A model generated the notes under the pieces. That model was given only the letters and a program-made list of their open reading frames with translations. It had not been told where the DNA came from and did not search any database. Below are positions 50,832 to 59,408 of a stretch of DNA of 64,000 nt, one piece after another (the first letter of the stretch is position 1; the number at the start of each line of letters is the position of its first letter). The stretch is from Streptomyces sp. CB01249 (GTDB lineage: Bacteria > Actinomycetota > Actinomycetes > Streptomycetales > Streptomycetaceae). A program made the position numbers and the translations under genes. The stretch spans positions 124,001-188,000 of the forward strand of contig NZ_LISW01000002.1 in assembly GCF_001905735.1 (NCBI RefSeq). The letters are read 5' to 3'.

Positions 50832-51568
50832 CGCGCCCCGAACAGCTCCCGGAACGCCCTGGCCCGCTCCCCGATGATCCGCATGCGCGCGTCCCACTCG
50901 GGCCCCTGCGCGTGGGCCGGGTCGGTGGTGATCTGGCCGTCGTGCTTCCGGTAGAGGAGTCCCACCTCGGCGATGAACCAGCCCGGGCTGAAGGCGTCGA
51001 GCCCGAGCAGCAGCCCGGTGTCGCCCGAGGCCGGCAGCGCGGTCCAGCCGCCGAGGGCGACGATGAGCTGCCGGCGTACGCAGAGGGTGGCCGGGTGGAC
51101 CTGCGCCCGGTGGTGCAGCTCCCAGTGGGCGAGAACGTCGCCCGGCTCGACCGGCCCCTCCGCCGGGTCCGGGAAGCCGACGCGGCTGCCGTCCGGCATC
51201 AGGTCCAGCACGGCCGAGGTGACCCACCCGACCTGGGGCCGCTCGGTCAGCACCCGGATGTCCCGGGCGAGGGCCCCCTCGGTGAGCAGGTCATCGGCGT
51301 CCAGCGTCTTGACGAGTTCCCCGTACGACCGTCCGAGCGCCACGGTCTGCGACACGTGCGGCCCGCCGCGCCGCGAGGCGGCGACCTTGATCCGGGGATC
51401 GTCCGGCAACAACTCCGCCGCCCCGACCCCCTCCCCGTCCTCCTGTATCAGCCACTCCCACTCCCACCCCTCGGGCAGCACCTGGCCCGCGAGCGAGTCG
51501 TACGTCTCCCGCAGATACGCGAGCCCGGCCCGGTGCACGGGGGTGATGAGGGACAGGAGCTTGGTCAT
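50828..51568 (-). CDS. Glycosyltransferase family 2-like (GT-A) protein
   Basis: 246-aa inverting GT-A-type sugar transferase. It starts MTKLLSLITPVHRAGLAYLRETYDSL and has WEWLIQEDGEGVG and the metal-binding DxD as VKTLDADDLLTEGAL; the C-terminal half contains RRQLIVALGGWTALPASGDTGLLLGLDAFSPGWFI. No membrane segments, so it is a soluble enzyme with an unknown acceptor. The ATG at 51566-51568 has GGAAGG six bases upstream. Overlaps a HAD gene tail-to-tail. Confidence 0.87.
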   Translation of the reverse strand: MTKLLSLITPVHRAGLAYLRETYDSLAGQVLPEGWEWEWLIQEDGEGVGAAELLPDDPRIKVAASRRGGPHVSQTVALGRSYGELVKTLDADDLLTEGALARDIRVLTERPQVGWVTSAVLDLMPDGSRVGFPDPAEGPVEPGDVLAHWELHHRAQVHPATLCVRRQLIVALGGWTALPASGDTGLLLGLDAFSPGWFIAEVGLLYRKHDGQITTDPAHAQGPEWDARMRIIGERARAFRELFGAR

Positions 51569-51684
51569 GAGCGGCCTTCCGGGCAGAGGAACAACATGCC
51601 CGGGGCAGCGAAGCACAGCCCCGACACTCCGTCAAAAGCCTTTCAGAGGGCCCGAATCGACGGTTCGAGCGATGCGCGATGCGG

Positions 51685-52142
51685 TCAGTACCGGCCGGAA
51701 AGCTCCTCCAAAGCGTCCAGGGACGGTGCTTCCACGGGACCTCCCCGGGCGATGACACCGGCTTCCGGCGGCGCGGGGCGCCGGACCGCGTCCCGCAGTG
51801 CCGCAAGCGGGGTGAGCCCGCCGCGACGGGCTTCCCTGAGGACCGTGACCCAGGCCGTGTGCGGTCGAGCGTCACGAAGGTGCCCCAGGCATCGTCGTAG
51901 GCGGGACCTTCCGCCCGTACGTCCCTGAATCCGGTCGTGGTCGGTGCCGCGCACCGATTCTCCTCACCCGGTTCGGGCGGACCGCCCAGCAGCGCCGAGA
52001 TGCCGTCGAGCGCGGCGGCGAGCCGGGGTGCGTTCAGCGCGTACACCTCGGGCTGTTCCCTGCCGCGGGTGTCCATCGTCAGCCAGGCATCGGAGTACGT
52101 CTCCAGCGTGGCGACCAGCAGGGTGCCGCCCCACACCTCCAC
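51685..52142 (-). pseudogene. Frameshifted hypothetical gene
   Basis: The minus-strand frame from 52142 (MEVWGGTLLVATLETYSDAW...) is convincing through DDAWGTFVTLDRT. It then continues in a second frame with AWVTVLREARRGGLTPLAALRDAVRRPAPPEAG to a stop at 51685 (...SLDALEELSGRY). The junction lies about 51851-51866, in a run CGCACACGGCC. Read together the two parts make a normal ~150-aa protein, so a one-base frameshift (true mutation or sequencing error) is likely. The family is unknown. The start is a GTG at 52140-52142. Confidence 0.68.
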
Positions 52143-52185
52143 CTCCCGACCGGAGTCGAGGTGATCACGCGGGCGCGCCTCTCTG

Positions 52186-52410
52186 CTACCGCTCCCGCGA
52201 CCCCGCCCGTGCCGAGCGGATCACGCCTGCCGCGGCGATCAGGAAGCCGACGCCCATGAGCATGCAGAGGGACCAGGCGATGGACGGCAGCGGATCGGTG
52301 CCGAGGAAGAGCGGGGCCATGGTGGCGAGGGTGGAGAGGGCGCCGATGAGGAAGACGATCGCGCCGATCCGGACCAGCCGGTCGCCCGCGCCGGAAGATG
52401 AGGTACTCAC
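52186..52410 (-). CDS. Small two-helix membrane protein
   Basis: 74-aa protein with two hydrophobic segments (IGAIVFLIGALSTLATMAPLFLG and SIAWSLCMLMGVGFLIAAAGVI) and a basic tail. It is probably an inner-membrane protein. The GTG at 52408-52410 overlaps a GGCGGG, so translation may be leaderless. The function is unknown, and the longer frame to 52572 reaches antisense DNA. Confidence 0.68.
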   Translation of the reverse strand: MSTSSSGAGDRLVRIGAIVFLIGALSTLATMAPLFLGTDPLPSIAWSLCMLMGVGFLIAAAGVIRSARAGSRER

Positions 52411-52625
52411 CCCGCCAGGGTAGTTCCCGGACGCCGCGAAACCGTCGCCGGGTGAAGGGCGGAACCGTGTCCGGGTGACGCAGGTGCCGTTTCCGGACAC
52501 AGTCCGGATGACCAGGCTTGACGAGGGGTACTTCCCCTGTGGAGGCTTCAGCCAGCAGGGGAGCACGACCACAGGACGGCCTGACCTGCTGAGGGCATTC
52601 GTTCCGGCATACGGGTTGAGATGGG

Positions 52626-53018
52626 GTGCGTGCTTTGCCGACTGGCAAGGTCAAGTGGTTCAACAGCGAGAAGGGCTTCGGCTTCCTCTCCCGCGACGAC
52701 GGCAGCGACGTCTTCGTGCACTCGTCCGTGCTCCCGGCCGGGGTCGACGCTCTCAAGCCCGGTCAGCGCGTCGAATTCGGCGTGGTCGCCGGCCAGCGCG
52801 GTGACCAGGCGCTCTCCGTGTCGATCCTCGACCCGACCCCGTCCGTCGCGGCCGCCCAGCGCCGCAAGCCGGACGAGCTGGCCTCGATCGTCCAGGACCT
52901 GACGACCGTCCTGGAGAACATCACGCCGATGCTGGAGCGCGGCCGCTACCCCGACAAGGCGGCGGGTGCCAAGATCGCCGGCCTCCTGAGAGCGGTCGCG
53001 GACCAGCTCGACGTGTAG
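52626..53018 (+). CDS. Cold-shock domain protein with C-terminal helical extension
   Basis: 130-aa RNA/DNA-binding protein. Residues ~5-70 are the cold-shock OB fold with RNP motifs GKVKWFNSEKGFGFLSRD and VFVHSSVL. The extra ~60 residues (AAQRRKPDELASIVQDLTTVLENITPMLERGRYPDKAAGAKIAGLL) form helices, not found in classical ~67-aa CspA. This extended form is conserved in actinomycetes. The GTG at 52626 is used; a TTG at 52635 (LPTGKVKWF) is an alternative start. It is followed by a strong terminator. Confidence 0.92.
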   Translation: MRALPTGKVKWFNSEKGFGFLSRDDGSDVFVHSSVLPAGVDALKPGQRVEFGVVAGQRGDQALSVSILDPTPSVAAAQRRKPDELASIVQDLTTVLENITPMLERGRYPDKAAGAKIAGLLRAVADQLDV

Positions 53019-53034
53019 CAGCGACACATCGCGG

Positions 53035-53067
53035 TGTGGGCGTCCCCGGCCGGGGGCGCCCACATTT
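53035..53067 (+). terminator. Terminator of cold-shock gene
   Basis: 15-bp stem TGTGGGCGTCCCCGG / CCGGGGGCGCCCACA (one G-U pair, no loop bases beyond the tip), followed by TTT. A classic intrinsic terminator, 17 bp after the stop. Confidence 0.9.
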
Positions 53068-53097
53068 GTTGTACGCCCCCGGCCCGGTGGCCCTCAG

Positions 53098-53388
53098 CTA
53101 GGCGGCATCCTGGCCGGCCACCCCCTGCTCCCACGGTGCTCCGGGCCGACGCCCCTCATCGCGCCCGCAGGTCCGGTCGAGCCAGCCGAGTTCCTGCGCC
53201 CGTGCGCCGAGCGCCAGCCTGCTGTTCACGCCGACCTTGAGCATCAGCCCTCTCACATCACGCTGCACGGTGCGGTGGCTCAGGCCCAGGGCGCGCGCCG
53301 CCCGGGCGTCCTCATATCCGGAATACAGGAGTTGCAGGAGCCTTAGCTCTCTTTCGTTGACTCCGTTACCTATGTCCGACTTACTCAT
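53098..53388 (-). CDS. LuxR-type HTH regulator (stand-alone domain)
   Basis: 96-aa protein consisting of little more than a LuxR_C-like helix-turn-helix: VNERELRLLQLLYSGYEDARAARALGLSHRTVQRDVRGLMLKVGVNSRLALGARAQELGWLDR. No receiver domain or sensor part is attached. Short HTH proteins of this kind usually act as regulators whose activity is set by abundance or a partner. GGGGGGGG lies two bases before the ATG at 53388. It is divergent from the 1340-aa secreted-protein gene across a 580-bp spacer. Confidence 0.87.
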   Translation of the reverse strand: MSKSDIGNGVNERELRLLQLLYSGYEDARAARALGLSHRTVQRDVRGLMLKVGVNSRLALGARAQELGWLDRTCGRDEGRRPGAPWEQGVAGQDAA

Positions 53389-53969
53389 TTCCCCCCCCGG
53401 GGATCGCTAAGTCTGTAGCGCGCACCAAGTTAGCGCACTCGGGGGAGGCGGGGCAGCCCCCATGAATCACCCCAAGGTCCCCCAATGCGCATCGGGGATG
53501 ACGTATTTACGCCACGCTCCGCGAGGTTGCGGACAGGCAGGTGCGGGGAGTTATCGGTGTCCGGTGGCGGCAGTGCCGACTCGTAAGGGGGGTCATTGAA
53601 TGTTCTCGTCCAGCATGTGGAATTTAGCCCGTCGCGGCCGGCCGTCCCGAGGTAGTGACAGAGGTGTGACGTCCCTGGTCGGCGCGCAGGTCTGTGGAAT
53701 GGGCCCGGTCGCCCACCAGGCAAATGTGGCCGGGCGGGCAAATGTATGCCGGCTTGCATCGGAGTGGGAATTTGTGCTCGGAATTCAAAGGTAATTGACT
53801 TTCGATCGGCAGATAGTCGGAAAAGGGTGATGCGTCCCTGGAGGGCGCCTCATGTCAATAATCTTCGCTCCCCCCGCCGGGTGGGGAATTTCCCGAGCTC
53901 GCTCATACGTCAAAGGTCATATCGAGAGCACGCTTCTTTGCCAGATGTATACATAAACTTGGAGAATTC
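53389..53969. other. 580-bp intergenic region before the 1340-aa gene
   Basis: I see no convincing gene. The last 200 bp are A/T-richer than average, and the region holds an ATGCGCAT-centred near-palindrome with CCCC/GGGG ends (53480-53497) and a GGGAA-T-TTCCC palindrome near 53886-53896. Likely a long regulated promoter. A 64-codon plus-strand frame at 53600-53794 is noted as unproven. Confidence 0.6.
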
Positions 53970-56900
53970 TTGATAATACGGAAGAGAACGCGCATCCCCT
54001 GTGCGATGGTCACCATGGCCGTCGTCGCGGCGGGGTTGATCCAGGGCGGACAGGCGTGGGCCGGTCCGTCCCACGACGGCACCACGGTGGCGGAGGACGC
54101 CGGCCCGCAGGGGCCGCGCCAGGACCAGTCGTCCAAGGTGCTGGCCCCCGAGAAGGACCTGCCGAAGGCATGGAAGAAGTCCGCGGACCGCGCCGTCACG
54201 GTCGCCGGTGACGGATCGGGCCTCCACGTGCTCGCCGCCGACAGCAAGCAGGCGTACCAGTGGCGCACCGTGGCCACGCTCTCGGAGCCCGGGTTCGGCA
54301 CGGCCCTGTGGATCGGGAACTCCTGTGTCACCGGGTCCGGCAAGCGTGCCGTCGTGGTGTACGCCCCCCGGGAGTTCACCAACAAGCCGGAACTGATGGA
54401 GCGGGGCGCCTTCGCGGCGGTCGTCGACCTGACGAACGGCAAGGTCACCAAGCTCTCCGACAACGTCACCCTGGGGTACTTCAACCCCGGCTGCGGTACC
54501 GGTGAGACCGCCGTACTGACGCAGCTCGGCGACGACGACCAGAACCGCACCCGGCTGCTGACCGTCGACACGGCCACCGGAACCGTCACCCGGAAGCAGG
54601 CCGAGAACGTCCAGATCACCTCGGCGGTCCCGGTCGGCGACTCCATCGTCGGTGCCGCCGCGGGCCGGCTGATCCGGTTCGACCGCGAGGACCGCACCAC
54701 CGAGCTCGCCGCCACCTCCGGACCCGCCTTCGAGCTGCGGGCCGACGCCGAGGGCGGCGTCAACTTCCTCGACCGCAAGGGCAAGACGGTGCGGGCGCGC
54801 CGCTCGCTGGACGGCCGCACCACCACCCTCGCGCAGGGCGCTACGGGCTCGCTCGGCCTGGAGGCCGGCACCGCCGGACGGGTCTTCCTCACCGGCACGC
54901 CCACGTCCACGAGCGACCTGCCCGCTCCGGTACGGCACCTGAAGGTGCCGGCCGACGCGAAGGTCTCCTCCACGGGGGCGCTCGCCGTGGACCAGGCGGT
55001 CGCGGCCAGCCTGCGCAGCCATGTGTCCAGCCCCCTGGCGGCGACCGGGTGGAACGCGCCGTCGCCCCTCCAGATCAAGACCGAGGTCCCGGCGACCTCG
55101 AAGAAGATCTCCTTCACGGTGCCCGCCGCCGCGGCCACCGACCCGGAGGCGGCGCACGCCGCAGAGGGCAAAAAGGCGTCCCCGGCCCTGACGGCCACGG
55201 CCAAGGGCGCGACCGCCAAGAACACCGCGACCGCCAAGAGCACCGCCTTGGCGGCGACCGTGGTCGGCGACCCCAACACCACCATCGACAACGACCGGGC
55301 CTGTTCGCAGCCCCGCAACGACCCCAAGCAGCAGGCGTACCAGCCGACGCCCAACCAGGTCGAGTGGGCCGTCGACATGGCCATACGCGGAGAACTCACC
55401 AGCGGGTACGTCCGGCAGGGCGGCTGGCGCACGGCCAACGGGCTCGGCACGGTCAACCCGCAGGGCATGTTCCCGCTGCCCACCCTGAACGGGACGAACG
55501 GCGGACGCATCCCCGCCCAGGTCCTGCTCGGTGTGGTGGCCCAGGAATCGAACATGTGGCAGGCCGAGGGCGGTGCGCTGCCCGGGCAGACCAGCTCCAC
55601 CCTCGCGAGCACCAACGGCTTCTACGGCCACCCGAACAGCCCGACCAACCCGTCGGACCACTGGCTGATCGACTGGACCAAGGCCGACTGCGGCTACGGC
55701 ATCGGCCAGCAGACCGATGGCATGAAGATCGGAGGCATCGGTGAGTTCACGGCCGCCGAGCAGAAGGCCATTGCCCTCGACTACACGTCCAACATCGCGG
55801 TAGCGGCGAGGACGCTCTCGGACAAGTGGAACGAGATCCACACCGACAACGCCTCGACCACCCTCAAGCTGAACACGGACGACCCCGCCGCGCCGGAGAA
55901 CTGGTTCGCCGCGCTGTGGAACTACAACTCGGGGTTCAACTTCTACGTCCCGGGCGGCGGCCCGACCGAGCCGTGGGGGCTCGGCTTCCTCAACAACCCG
56001 TCGAACCCGCTCTACCCGCCGGACCGGCACGCCTTCCTGGACAACAACACCTACGCCGACGCCGCACACCCGCAGAACTGGTCGTACGAGGAGAAGGTGC
56101 TCGGCTGGGGCGCCTGGCCGATGGACACCGGGCGCGCCTACGGCTCCGACGGCGTCGTGGACGACAGCAACACCGCCGGCTACTCGCCCGCCTGGTGGAG
56201 CACCGACCACGACCGCTCCACCGTGAAGCCGGAGCTCGACACCTTCTGCGACCCGCAGGTGAACGCCTGCGACCCGGCCAACCCGCCGCGCTGCGAGGTC
56301 GACCACCTCGGCGAGACCTGCGACCCGCCGCACTGGTACCACGCGACCCAGACCACCTGGAAGGTCAACTGCCCCTCCAGTTGCGGCCACGAGTACCTGA
56401 CGTACAAGACCCTCAGGTCGGAGCTGCCCAACGGCAACAACGGGTCCGGGCACATGTGCAACAACTCGGTGCCCGCCGGCGCCCTGGTCGTGGACAACGT
56501 GCCCAACGACGTCCCCACGATGACGGACGGCTGCTCCAAGGCGGCCTGGTCCAACAAGGGGACCTTCAAGTTCAGCCCGTTCCAGGCGGACAGCGACAAC
56601 CACTACGAGGCCAAGGGGGACCTCCACCAGATCGGCGGAGGCTTCGGTGACCACTTCTGGTACGCCCATACCCGCAACTCCGGTACCGGCGCCACCAACG
56701 CATACGAGTACGACCTCGCCCGCACCCCGGATGTCAGCGGGGTCATGGCGATCACCGGCACCTGGAAGCTGAGCCAGCCGATCGACGGCTGGACCCGCGT
56801 CATGGTCCATCTGCCCGACACGGGTTCCCAGACCCAGGACGCGGTCTACACCATCGACCCGGGCGCGGGCCCCTCGCAGAACCGCATCCTCAACGTGCAC

Positions 56901-57992
56901 GTGGAGAACAACACCTGGGTCAGCCTCGGCGTCTTCAACTTCTCCTCCGCGTCGGGCACCCAGAGCGTCTCGCTGAGCAACTACACGCCCGACGGCACGG
57001 CGGACGAGGACGTCACCTGGGACGCCGTCGCCTTCCAGCCGCTTCCGGCCAAGCCCAAGGACATCGTCGTGCAGCTCGGCGACTCCTACTCCTCCGGTAC
57101 CGGCGCGGGCGCGTACGACTACGGGACGGTCACGGGCCCGTACGCCTCCCTCAGCAGCCAGACCTCGCCCGGCCACAACTGGAACGCCTGCATGCGCAGC
57201 CGCAACTCCTGGGCGCGCAAGGCCGCCCTGCCCAGTTCGTCCACCACGATCGGGGGCCGCGCGGACGCCCTCGACAAGACCCTGGACTTCCACTCCGTGG
57301 CGTGCAGCGGGGCCTATACGTACGATGTGGATCCCTTCTACGCCTCACCGGGGGTCGGGGATCCGGGCTCGCTGGGGCGTTATGGGGAGGTGACCCAGCT
57401 GGACTCGGGCTTCCTCAACGACGACACCACGCTGGTGGCTCTCACCCTGGGCGGGAACGACGCCAACTTCGGTGGCACCGTGGGGGACTGCGGCAACATC
57501 CTGGCGGGCTGCCCGGACGATGCCACCGTCCAGCAGAGCCTCACCTATGCCACGGGTCTGCTGCCGACCGTCCTCCAGCACATCCATGACAAGGCACCCA
57601 ACGCCAAGATCATTCTTCTCGGGTATCCGAAGCTGTTCAATCCGAACAGCCTCACCTGCACCAGTGTGATGACGACGGGTGCCCAGGTACTGATCAACGG
57701 CTGGGCGGACGACATGCGGGACAAGCAGCAGAGCGCCGCCAACACCGCCAAGGCGAACGGGGTTCCCGTGACCTTCCAGTCTCCCGACGACGCGTTCGAC
57801 GGGTACCGGATGTGTGACAACCCCTCGGGCATCAACGACCTGGTCGCAGGTCCCGCCGACGGGGTACTGGGCGACTTCTCCTGCCCGGGTGCGCTGATCT
57901 GCCCCAGCATGGAGAGTTACCACCCCACCAACACCGGCACCTCCCGCTACGCCCTGGCCTTCCAGCAGGCTCTGGCCGCGGCGAAGTACTGA
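53970..57992 (+). CDS. Large secreted multidomain protein: SLT-like, golvesin-like and SGNH hydrolase
   Basis: 1340-aa exported protein. Signal: RIPCAMVTMAVVAAGLIQGGQAWAG. Residues ~50-340 are beta-rich (propeller-like repeats), followed by a Lys/Thr/Ala linker (~385-435). Residues ~450-700 resemble a lytic transglycosylase (QVLLGVVAQESNMWQAEGG, Glu526). Residues ~900-1020 form a golvesin C-like beta domain (DHFWYAHTR...VMVHLPDTGSQTQDAVYTI). Residues ~1030-1340 are a GDSL/SGNH esterase-lipase: block I GDSYSSG (Asp1038, Ser1039), block III GGNDANF (Asn1163), and block V ESYHPT (His1318). It probably cleaves or deacylates wall or extracellular polymers. The start is a TTG at 53970 with GGAG five bases upstream. 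Confidence 0.85.
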   Translation: MIIRKRTRIPCAMVTMAVVAAGLIQGGQAWAGPSHDGTTVAEDAGPQGPRQDQSSKVLAPEKDLPKAWKKSADRAVTVAGDGSGLHVLAADSKQAYQWRTVATLSEPGFGTALWIGNSCVTGSGKRAVVVYAPREFTNKPELMERGAFAAVVDLTNGKVTKLSDNVTLGYFNPGCGTGETAVLTQLGDDDQNRTRLLTVDTATGTVTRKQAENVQITSAVPVGDSIVGAAAGRLIRFDREDRTTELAATSGPAFELRADAEGGVNFLDRKGKTVRARRSLDGRTTTLAQGATGSLGLEAGTAGRVFLTGTPTSTSDLPAPVRHLKVPADAKVSSTGALAVDQAVAASLRSHVSSPLAATGWNAPSPLQIKTEVPATSKKISFTVPAAAATDPEAAHAAEGKKASPALTATAKGATAKNTATAKSTALAATVVGDPNTTIDNDRACSQPRNDPKQQAYQPTPNQVEWAVDMAIRGELTSGYVRQGGWRTANGLGTVNPQGMFPLPTLNGTNGGRIPAQVLLGVVAQESNMWQAEGGALPGQTSSTLASTNGFYGHPNSPTNPSDHWLIDWTKADCGYGIGQQTDGMKIGGIGEFTAAEQKAIALDYTSNIAVAARTLSDKWNEIHTDNASTTLKLNTDDPAAPENWFAALWNYNSGFNFYVPGGGPTEPWGLGFLNNPSNPLYPPDRHAFLDNNTYADAAHPQNWSYEEKVLGWGAWPMDTGRAYGSDGVVDDSNTAGYSPAWWSTDHDRSTVKPELDTFCDPQVNACDPANPPRCEVDHLGETCDPPHWYHATQTTWKVNCPSSCGHEYLTYKTLRSELPNGNNGSGHMCNNSVPAGALVVDNVPNDVPTMTDGCSKAAWSNKGTFKFSPFQADSDNHYEAKGDLHQIGGGFGDHFWYAHTRNSGTGATNAYEYDLARTPDVSGVMAITGTWKLSQPIDGWTRVMVHLPDTGSQTQDAVYTIDPGAGPSQNRILNVHVENNTWVSLGVFNFSSASGTQSVSLSNYTPDGTADEDVTWDAVAFQPLPAKPKDIVVQLGDSYSSGTGAGAYDYGTVTGPYASLSSQTSPGHNWNACMRSRNSWARKAALPSSSTTIGGRADALDKTLDFHSVACSGAYTYDVDPFYASPGVGDPGSLGRYGEVTQLDSGFLNDDTTLVALTLGGNDANFGGTVGDCGNILAGCPDDATVQQSLTYATGLLPTVLQHIHDKAPNAKIILLGYPKLFNPNSLTCTSVMTTGAQVLINGWADDMRDKQQSAANTAKANGVPVTFQSPDDAFDGYRMCDNPSGINDLVAGPADGVLGDFSCPGALICPSMESYHPTNTGTSRYALAFQQALAAAKY

Positions 57993-58020
57993 CCCCGAGG
58001 GCTCCCGCCCTCCCGACCGG

Positions 58021-58062
58021 CATCGGGTGGTGGTCCCGCACACGCGGGGCCACCACCCGATG
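58021..58062 (+). terminator. Terminator after SGNH gene
   Basis: 19-bp stem (CATCGGGTGGTGG...CCCGC / GCGGG...CCACCACCCGATG, one T-G pair) with an ACAC loop, 28 bp after the stop. Confidence 0.9.
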
Positions 58063-58077
58063 CGCCGAAGGACCGCC

Positions 58078-58632
58078 ATGAGCGCCGGCCACTCCCCGCC
58101 GCGTCAGTCCGCGACCTACCGTGCCATCGCCGGGTGCGGCGGGACCCTCGCGGCCGTCGTCGTCATCGGCTTCGTGTGGGTGATGGCGACGCTGCCCGAG
58201 TCGCCATCGCCCCGCGTGACGGACGAGACGCAGGCGGGCAACCGCCTGTCGGCAGGCGCTGTGGAGTACGGCGACCGTCTCTTCGCGGCCGCGCGCGGCG
58301 GCCCGCTCACCGAGGCCGGGCTTGCCGATGTGCCCCGGCCGGGTGGCGTGGGCATCGAGGTCGCCGGGTTCTCCCGGCAGGGCGGGACCACGGTCGTGAC
58401 CTACTCCGCGCACGCGCGCTACGGCGACCCCGACGACCGGAGGGAAGTGACGGCCTGTTACCGGGTCGAGTTGATCAAGGGGCTCGGCTACCCCAGGTCG
58501 AAGAAACTGGCCGACCGTGACTGCTCCGGACTCGGGCCCGGCTCTCAGCCGAACGACAGCGCGTCCGGGGCCAGCGGCGGGACCAGGCCCTCCGCCGCCG
58601 CGCGGGTCAGCAGGCCGCGGATCGCCGCGTAG
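58078..58632 (+). CDS. Hypothetical membrane-anchored secreted protein
   Basis: 184-aa protein with one N-terminal membrane anchor (YRAIAGCGGTLAAVVVIGFVWVMATL) and an extracellular ~130-aa domain (LSAGAVEYGDRLFAAARGGPLTEAGLADVPRPGGVGIEVAGFSRQGGTTVVTYSAHARYG...YRVELIKGLG) with two Cys (CYRVE, DCSGL). The fold resembles small Streptomyces beta-domains of unknown role. AAGGA lies upstream of the ATG. Its last 88 bases overlap the convergent mqnD gene, so the C-terminal SASGASGGTRPSAAAR stretch lies over mqnD codons. Confidence 0.7.
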   Translation: MSAGHSPPRQSATYRAIAGCGGTLAAVVVIGFVWVMATLPESPSPRVTDETQAGNRLSAGAVEYGDRLFAAARGGPLTEAGLADVPRPGGVGIEVAGFSRQGGTTVVTYSAHARYGDPDDRREVTACYRVELIKGLGYPRSKKLADRDCSGLGPGSQPNDSASGASGGTRPSAAARVSRPRIAA

Positions 58633-59408
58633 CCGTCCTCGCCCAGGTCCGCGGTGAACTCGTTCACGTACAGGCCGATGTGCTGGTCCGCGACGGACGG
58701 GTCCATCTCCTGGGCGTGGGCCGTGACGTACGGGCGGGACGCCTCGGGGTCGTCCCAGGCCATGCGGACCGACGTGCGTACGGACTCGGCGAGGAGCTTC
58801 AGGGTGTCCGCGCCCAGCGAGCGCTTGGCGATGATCGCGCCGAGCGGGATCGGCAGGCCGGTGGTGTCCTCCCAGTGGCGGCCCATGTCGGCCAGGTTGT
58901 GCAGGCCGTAGTTCTGGTACGTGAAGCGCGCCTCGTGGATGACCAGTCCGGCGTCCACCTTGCCGTCCCGCACGGCGGGCATGATCTCGTCGAAGGGCAT
59001 GACGACGATCTCGCCCACCCCGCCCGGCACCACCTCGGCCGCCCAGAGCCGGAACAGCAGGTACGCCGTCGAGCGCTCGCTCGGTACGGCGACCGTCTTC
59101 CCGGTCAGGTCGGTGCCCGCCTCGCGGGTGAGGACGAGCGGGCCGCAGCCCCGGCCCAGCGCGCCGCCGCACGGCAGCAGCGCGTACTCCTCCAGGACCC
59201 AGGGCAGCACCGCGTACGACACCTTGAGCACGTCCAGCTCGCCGCGCTCGGCCATGCCGTTGGTGAGGTCGATGTCCGCGAAGGTGACGTCCAGCGCCGG
59301 TGCGCCGGGGACCCGGCCGTGCGCCCAGGCGTCGAAGACGAACGTGTCGTTCGGGCAGGGCGAGAACGCGATGCGCAGCGTGTCAGTCCGCGGTGTCGTC
59401 TCGGTCAT
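58545..59408 (-). CDS. mqnD: 1,4-dihydroxy-6-naphthoate synthase (futalosine menaquinone pathway)
   Basis: 287-aa cytosolic enzyme converting cyclic dehypoxanthine futalosine to 1,4-dihydroxy-6-naphthoate in the futalosine route to menaquinone. Marked by IAFSPCPNDTFVFDAWAHG, DVLKVSYAVLPWVL, LTGKTVAVPSERSTAYLL and ARFTYQNYGLHNLADMGRHWED, as in characterised MqnD. The family has a periplasmic-binding fold. It overlaps mqnB by 26 bases. mqnA and mqnC are not in the window. Confidence 0.95.
   Translation of the reverse strand: MTETTPRTDTLRIAFSPCPNDTFVFDAWAHGRVPGAPALDVTFADIDLTNGMAERGELDVLKVSYAVLPWVLEEYALLPCGGALGRGCGPLVLTREAGTDLTGKTVAVPSERSTAYLLFRLWAAEVVPGGVGEIVVMPFDEIMPAVRDGKVDAGLVIHEARFTYQNYGLHNLADMGRHWEDTTGLPIPLGAIIAKRSLGADTLKLLAESVRTSVRMAWDDPEASRPYVTAHAQEMDPSVADQHIGLYVNEFTADLGEDGYAAIRGLLTRAAAEGLVPPLAPDALSFG

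Noticed and set aside
53600..53794. 64-codon plus-strand frame with GGGGGG seven bases before its ATG
   Set aside because: Good start signal but no family likeness and atypical composition; kept as unproven, needs conservation.
53910..57293. Very long (1127-codon) minus-strand open frame opposite the secreted SLT/SGNH gene
   Set aside because: It mirrors the plus-strand gene; high-GC codon bias makes antisense frames open. Composition (Val/Arg/Gly-rich, no motifs) is that of a shadow.
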